A DNA stretch of 64,000 bases from Dolomedes plantarius. Lineage: Eukaryota; Arthropoda; Arachnida; Araneae; Dolomedidae. The stretch is taken from positions 744,501-808,500 of the forward strand of contig OU015494.1 in assembly GCA_907164885.2 (NCBI GenBank), in the 5' to 3' direction. Position numbers and translations under genes: made by a program. Shown one piece after another: positions 59,260 through 64,000 of the stretch. Numbering within the stretch: the first letter of the stretch is position 1; every line of letters starts with the position of its first letter. The notes beneath the pieces were generated by a model. The model had not been told where the DNA came from and made no database searches. It worked only from the letters and a program-made list of their open reading frames with translations.

Positions 59260-60741
59260 CCAGCATTATTGCCCGGCGATGCCCGGGTAGATATATAGAT
59301 ATAAAAATTTTGATGCATTCCATCAAAAAAATACTCTGCTGCAACCCCCGCTCTTCATGTTCATCTGGCCAGACAGAATGCGCTTAGCGCGTTTCTACTG
59401 AAATGATATACAAACAATAAGAAAGAAATAAACTTTGAGTCTGCGGACCTTCGTCTGATTATACGTCTGATTTTATTAAGAATTAATAACACAGTGTTGC
59501 GTGTTTCGCACGTTTGGATTGAATAAGTTTACTGTTTAATTAGATTTTATTAGATTTGTTTGATCCACTGTTTAATTAGAAATAAGTTTTATAATTTACA
59601 TTTTCCTTTATTATTTATTTTTCCCTTAAAAGCTCAGTTTGTTCCACATCACCCAAGAGACGCACTTTTTTCCACATCACCCAAGAGGTAAAGTGCAAGA
59701 TGCCCCTTTTATTTTAGTAAGGTGCGATTTCACATGAAGCCTATTTTCCTTACTTTGGTGATTCGGTTTTTTATTGTCGACAGGCCAAAAATCGTATCGG
59801 TTTTTAATTTTCCTAAGGCCAAAAACCGTAGAAAAAGTAGAAATTGTAAATCGGTTCAAGCGATGGGAAAAACTGCAAATAACAAAGAACAAAAAGCAGA
59901 GCCTTGAAAGTTGTGTTAAAACATACTAATTTGAACTGCATTCTTAAAAAACTCCCATCTCAGTTAGTCTAGTGGTTAAATTTTATCTTTTACCGTATTT
60001 TAATATTTCTTTTGTCAATTTATTTCGTTGTTATGCACGTAACGCAAAATTTATTTAAAGTATCACAAAAAGAAAAGAAACCACATGTTCAGCATTTCAT
60101 AAATTAAATTCTAAAAATTAATCTTTTCAAATTCACCAAAAATCAGAAAAGGGAGGTAACGATTCGAAAAAGATTTCGTTTTAAAGGAATTTTTATGATC
60201 TTTCTCGTGATATAAATTTTATAACCCTCGGATTATCATTTTAAATGCAAACTTAAAAATATTAGAAAAACAGCTTAAAAATTTAATTTTAAAAAATCGA
60301 AGAAGAATTTTTCAAAAATCTTTCTCAGTTCACCCCTCTAGTATAAACTCCACTATAGAAGAATCACCATGCAAAATTTCAGCTCTTTATGTCCAACGGT
60401 TTGGACTGTGCGTTATCTGTCAGTTAGTCAGTCAGTTAGACAAGGCCATGAAGCTCATTATTACCATGACGCTCTCACCCCCCGCGCACCCCTCTTCTTC
60501 CGCACGGGGGAAGAGGGATAGGTTCGGATTTCACTGAACGTCTGTATCCACAGAAGGTCTCGCACCTCTTACGGACACAAAAAATCCTTAAAAAATTAAT
60601 TTAAAAAAAACTAATTGAGCCCCAAACTTCGTTTTTGCTGATTTAAGTTTCTCGGGTCCTAAACATTAACTGTGCCGAATTTGGTCCCGGTGGGTGAAAC
60701 AGTCTATGATTCTATAGCGGACAAACAAACAGACAAGCTCT
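59259..60741. repeat. Unclassified interspersed repeat bounded by TA tracts
   Basis: The left edge has gcattattgcccggcgatgc and the right edge ggacaaacaaacagacaagc before another (TA)n(TG)n tract. I recognise both edge motifs as common in invertebrate genomes but cannot name the family. A cagttagtcagtcagttaga tract lies near 60420-60439. No coding potential is seen. Confidence 0.45.

Positions 60742-60774
<33 letters not shown>
60742..60774. repeat. TA/TG microsatellite
   Basis: A short TA run is followed by about 11 TG units. Confidence 0.9.
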
Positions 60775-61401
60775 AATAAATTAAATATTAGGCCCTCCAT
60801 TCTATCATTTAAATTCCCTTTCCTAAATCCAATCCCCAGTAACATTACTTTAGCGTTTTAAAAAACCCATAGCAACAGAACTTCCCATAAAACAGCAAAC
60901 GTTGCATTTCTACACGTGTATACGTCTCGAGAAAGGCGTGAGTTCGCATCGCCAGCCCCATATTCCGCTGACATTTCAAAACAACAGCCACATGTACCTC
61001 GCTTCTAGCGCGTAAGGTTGAAAGGTGATATTACACTTCGCTCCGAGCTGTCGTCTGAGATGGACAGATGTTACTATCGCTCTAATAAAACTATTCGACA
61101 CGACTGCTTCAAAATTTTAATTCCTTTCAGGCTGAGTCTAGCTCCAGCCATGTAAATTTGAGCTAGTTTTCCTTTTCAGGTTGCATTTAAGAACGAGATG
61201 TAAATGATTATATTACATAGAGCCGAAAGCGATTCTTCACGTGCTAATCAACCTCAACGGACTTCGAATCCATTGCCTTGGACTATGTGTGTGCGCGTGA
61301 AATACCGACCTTGAGAGAAGCGCAATAGGAGTTCGCCAGCTTAACACTTGAAAAGGAAATGACCTAGTTTTGATTTCGCTTTTCGAAACGAGCAAAGGAA
61401 A
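60775..61401 (+). other. Upstream region of the right gypsy element (LTR and/or leader)
   Basis: The region contains an aataaa at about 61084-61089 and probably holds the 5' LTR and leader of the downstream element. I could not locate convincing TG...CA ends or a primer site. Confidence 0.4.
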
Positions 61402-62664
61402 ATGACATCGAAAGATTTAAATAAAAAATTGGCTGATCATCGTGACTCTGACCAACCTGAAGAAAAACAAGGGGATAATTCTGGAGTTTACGACAAGCAA
61501 TTATTGGAAAACAGTGCTATATCTTCACCAAAGCAAGTAAGTAATCTCCCGAAATTTAATCCTAATGGAATGGTCAAAATTAATAACTGGTTGAAATTCT
61601 TCGAGAAAAAGACTATTGAATTGACGGAAGAAGATAAACTACAAATATTTCCGGATTTTCTATCGGACGAAGCTTTGGAATTTTACATCGAAAACCTAAT
61701 AGAATCTCAAAAGTGGGATGAAGTTAAAATAAAAATCGGTGACTATTTCTCAGAAGAAAAACAGTTTTCATTCGAAGATTTCAGCAGGTTGAGCCTTTCT
61801 GGAAGTCAAAATATAAATGATTATTTTAAAAAGAAAATGAATATCGGTAAAGCATTAAAACTTGAAGAAGAAATTATAATTCAAGGTCTCACAGACGGAT
61901 TGCCGACAAGATACAGCGATTTATTTTTAATAAGTAACGTTTGTACAACTACTGAGTGGATTTCCCTTGCGAGGAAAATGATCAACAGCTACAAAGATAA
62001 GAGGAAAGAACACCATAATAGAGACTTACAAATATTTTTAGGTAGCGTAAATGTTTATAATAAATTCATCCCCAACTATGCTAAATTACGAGTACCATTG
62101 AATAAATTATTGAAGAAAGACACTAAATTTGAATGGACAGATGATTGCCAGGAAGCTTTTCAGGATTTAAAAGACGCTCTAATTTCTAGACCTGTTTTAT
62201 CTATTTATAATCCCAATTACCCATGCCATATTTTCGTGGATGCGTCTGGACAAGCGGTAAGCGCAATCTTAAAACAACAACATCCTGATGGAAGTTTGCA
62301 TCCCATAGCCTATCATTCTCGAAAACTTAGAACCTATGAACAAAATTATGCCATTACCGAGCTGGAATGCTTGTCAATTATTGATGCTGTTGATAAATAT
62401 TATTGTTATTTACATGGGACTCATTTTACCGTTCATACGGATCATGCTGCACTTGTCTGGTTAAAAAGTATTAAACACCCAACTGGACGATTATTCCGAT
62501 GGTCACTTAAACTGTCCATGTACGATTTTGACATTAAATATAAAAAAGGTTCTACAAATTATGAAGCCGATATGTTAACTAGAAACCCAATTTCTCACCA
62601 TGTAACTTTACGTGAACGTGACCCATTGTTGCATTGCAAGAAATCGAGCATCATCAAAATTTAG
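61402..62664 (+). pseudogene. Gag fused in frame to RT thumb and RNase H
   Basis: The 420-residue frame starts at ATG 61402. Residues 1 to about 207 are a retrotransposon gag-like region. From about residue 210 (near 62030) it switches to LQIFLGSVNVYNKFIPNY, the thumb and connection of a gypsy reverse transcriptase. RNase H follows with FVDASGQAVSAIL, ELECLSIIDA, VHTDHAALVWL and ADMLTRN, so its four acidic residues are present. CCHC knuckle, protease and YxDD are missing, yet the frame stays open, which implies an in-frame deletion of roughly 1.5-2 kb (estimated from usual family sizes). Confidence 0.9.
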
Positions 62665-63854
62665 ATAATGTAAACGGTAAGAAGTTTAAAAAAGTTAATA
62701 ATGTATGGACAATTATAAAACAAGGTTTAATGAAAATTGTTGTGCCCTTCTCTTTATGTTTAAAATTATTAGAAAAAGCCCATGTTAATTATGGACATTT
62801 AGGAGTTTCGGCAATGTTAAATCTGATATCCCCTCAATATTATTGGATTGGAATAACTAAAGATGTGAGTAACTATGTGAAACATTGTGAAGTATGTCAA
62901 TTAAATAAGAAGTCTAGACAAAAAAGATTTGGTCTCTTACAAATGTTACCCCCTACCAGTGAACCCTTTGAAATTCTTGCCATAAACACTGTTGGTGGCT
63001 TAAATTATTATGAATCTACAAAGAAATATTTACACATAGTTATGGATCATGCCACGAGGTATATATGGACCTTTGCTTCTAAAAATGAAAATACAGATAC
63101 TTATATTAATTGTTTAACACAAATTTTTCAACACCAAGTACCTAAGAAAATTTTAAGTGATAGAAATAGTGCTTTTACTTCCTCCAAATTTAAGCATTTT
63201 TTGAGAAACAATAATATTACACAATTGCTAACTACTTCGCATAGACCACAAACAAACGGAAAAAATGAAAGAGTAAATCAGACCCTGATTACTAGGCTTA
63301 AATGTAAATTAAATTCACACCCTGGTAAAGTCTCTTGGACAAAATTATTACGTGAAATAACGAATGAATATAACGACACACCCCATACCGTAACAAAATT
63401 TCCCCCTTCTTATTTAATGCATGGAAAACCACCCTACAAAAATTTACTTGATGATCAAGACATGTACCCACCAATTGAAGAAGCTAGGAAGATTGCTAAA
63501 CAGAGAACTATAAGAAATCATGAAGTAAATAAAGAAAGATATGACACTCGTTTTGAGGAATCTAAATTTAAGGTAGGTGATATAGTAATGTACGAAGAGT
63601 TTCGTTACCCAAATACTCCTAAACTTACTCCTCCTTATTCTGGTCCATATAAAATTTTGAAACAAATTTCTAGAGTAAATTTTGAAATTAACAGACCCAA
63701 TTCCCTCACTAAAAAAACCTCGGAAATTGTACACTGTACCAGATTAAGACCTTTCAACCCTGCAGATAATTTTCGATTAGCAACAAGAAAAAGTAAAATT
63801 CCTATTTTAATAACAGTAAACCCCAAAACGCCCAAGATCCCAAGTAAAAATTAA
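62634..63854 (+). pseudogene. Integrase region of the right gypsy element
   Basis: The 406-residue frame is shifted -1 relative to the preceding frame and overlaps it by 31 bp. It has the HHCC finger (HVNYGHLG and CEVC), then AINTVGG where an Asp is expected, SDRNSAF with the second Asp and NGKNERVNQTL with the Glu at D-x35-E spacing. A GPY-type module (PPYSGPYKIL) is near the C-terminus. The first catalytic Asp is replaced by Asn (codon AAC at 62985-62987), so integration activity is probably lost. No clear slippery heptamer lies in the overlap. The ATG may not be a true start, because integrase is normally part of Pol. Confidence 0.88.
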
Positions 63855-64000
63855 TTAATAGTGTTGGAAAAAAAAACCCTATCTGTGATGATTAAGACTA
63901 CCCAACTGTGACTCAAATAACTACCTGACTATGACTCCGATAATCCTACGATATTTTGATGACCTAATGAAGACTGTGACACATGATGAAGATAACCTAA

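Larger units (their letters stand above)
61402..64000 (+). mobile_element. Second Ty3/gypsy element, internally deleted, runs off right edge
   Basis: Two overlapping frames (61402-62664 and 62634-63854) encode gag fused to the end of reverse transcriptase and RNase H, then integrase. Zinc knuckle, protease and the reverse transcriptase active site are gone. The downstream end and any 3' LTR are outside the window. It differs in gag and integrase from the element at the left edge. Confidence 0.9.

Overview
The window is AT-rich eukaryotic DNA, most likely from a spider or another arachnid. The organism is inferred from the repeats. Ty3/gypsy gag-pol, BEL/Pao, several Tc1/mariner families and ZBED5-like and ZMYM1-like hAT elements of these kinds are abundant in orb-weaver genomes as I remember them. 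I ran no search, so the taxon is an inference.

Only one host gene is supported. It is a LONRF-type gene (LON-domain plus RING-finger protein) on the + strand, seen as nine exons between 15549 and 38169. Every junction keeps the reading frame. The exons encode the end of a TPR block, a Ser/Asp-rich linker, a C3HC4 RING and a LON substrate-binding domain, 448 residues before the stop. The N-terminal exons (start codon, first TPR units and any first RING) were not found. They probably lie left of the window.

Layout. 1-5670: a Ty3/gypsy element on the - strand with 5' LTR, proline-tRNA-like primer site and one open gag-pol frame that runs off the left edge. 5671-15548: non-coding DNA with three hAT derivatives at 9154, 12213 and 14649. 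15549-38169: the LONRF exons, with introns filled by transposons. The first intron holds a 7-kb hAT element. Inside it are a 3.5-kb element with about 700-bp inverted repeats carrying a decayed PIN-like/Cys-rich gene, and a 770-bp fold-back mariner. Later introns hold a non-LTR fragment, two Tc1 elements, a probable solo LTR and a Tigger-like element. 38170-51459: 3' flank or long 3' UTR, AT-rich and poor in repeats apart from a Harbinger-like MITE and a hAT remnant. 51460-57330: nested graveyard of a Tc1 fragment, a ZMYM1-like hAT and a 5'-truncated BEL/Pao element that is itself hit by a small hAT MITE. 57331-61400: a candidate LINE 3' end, a solo LTR and an unclassified repeat bounded by TA microsatellites. 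61402-64000: a second Ty3/gypsy element (+ strand), continuing past the right edge, in which gag is fused in frame to the end of reverse transcriptase after an internal deletion.

The genes do not form a pathway: one host ubiquitin-ligase-like gene sits in a dense transposon landscape. The best candidate for something undescribed is the TA-flanked long-inverted-repeat element at 16205-19680.
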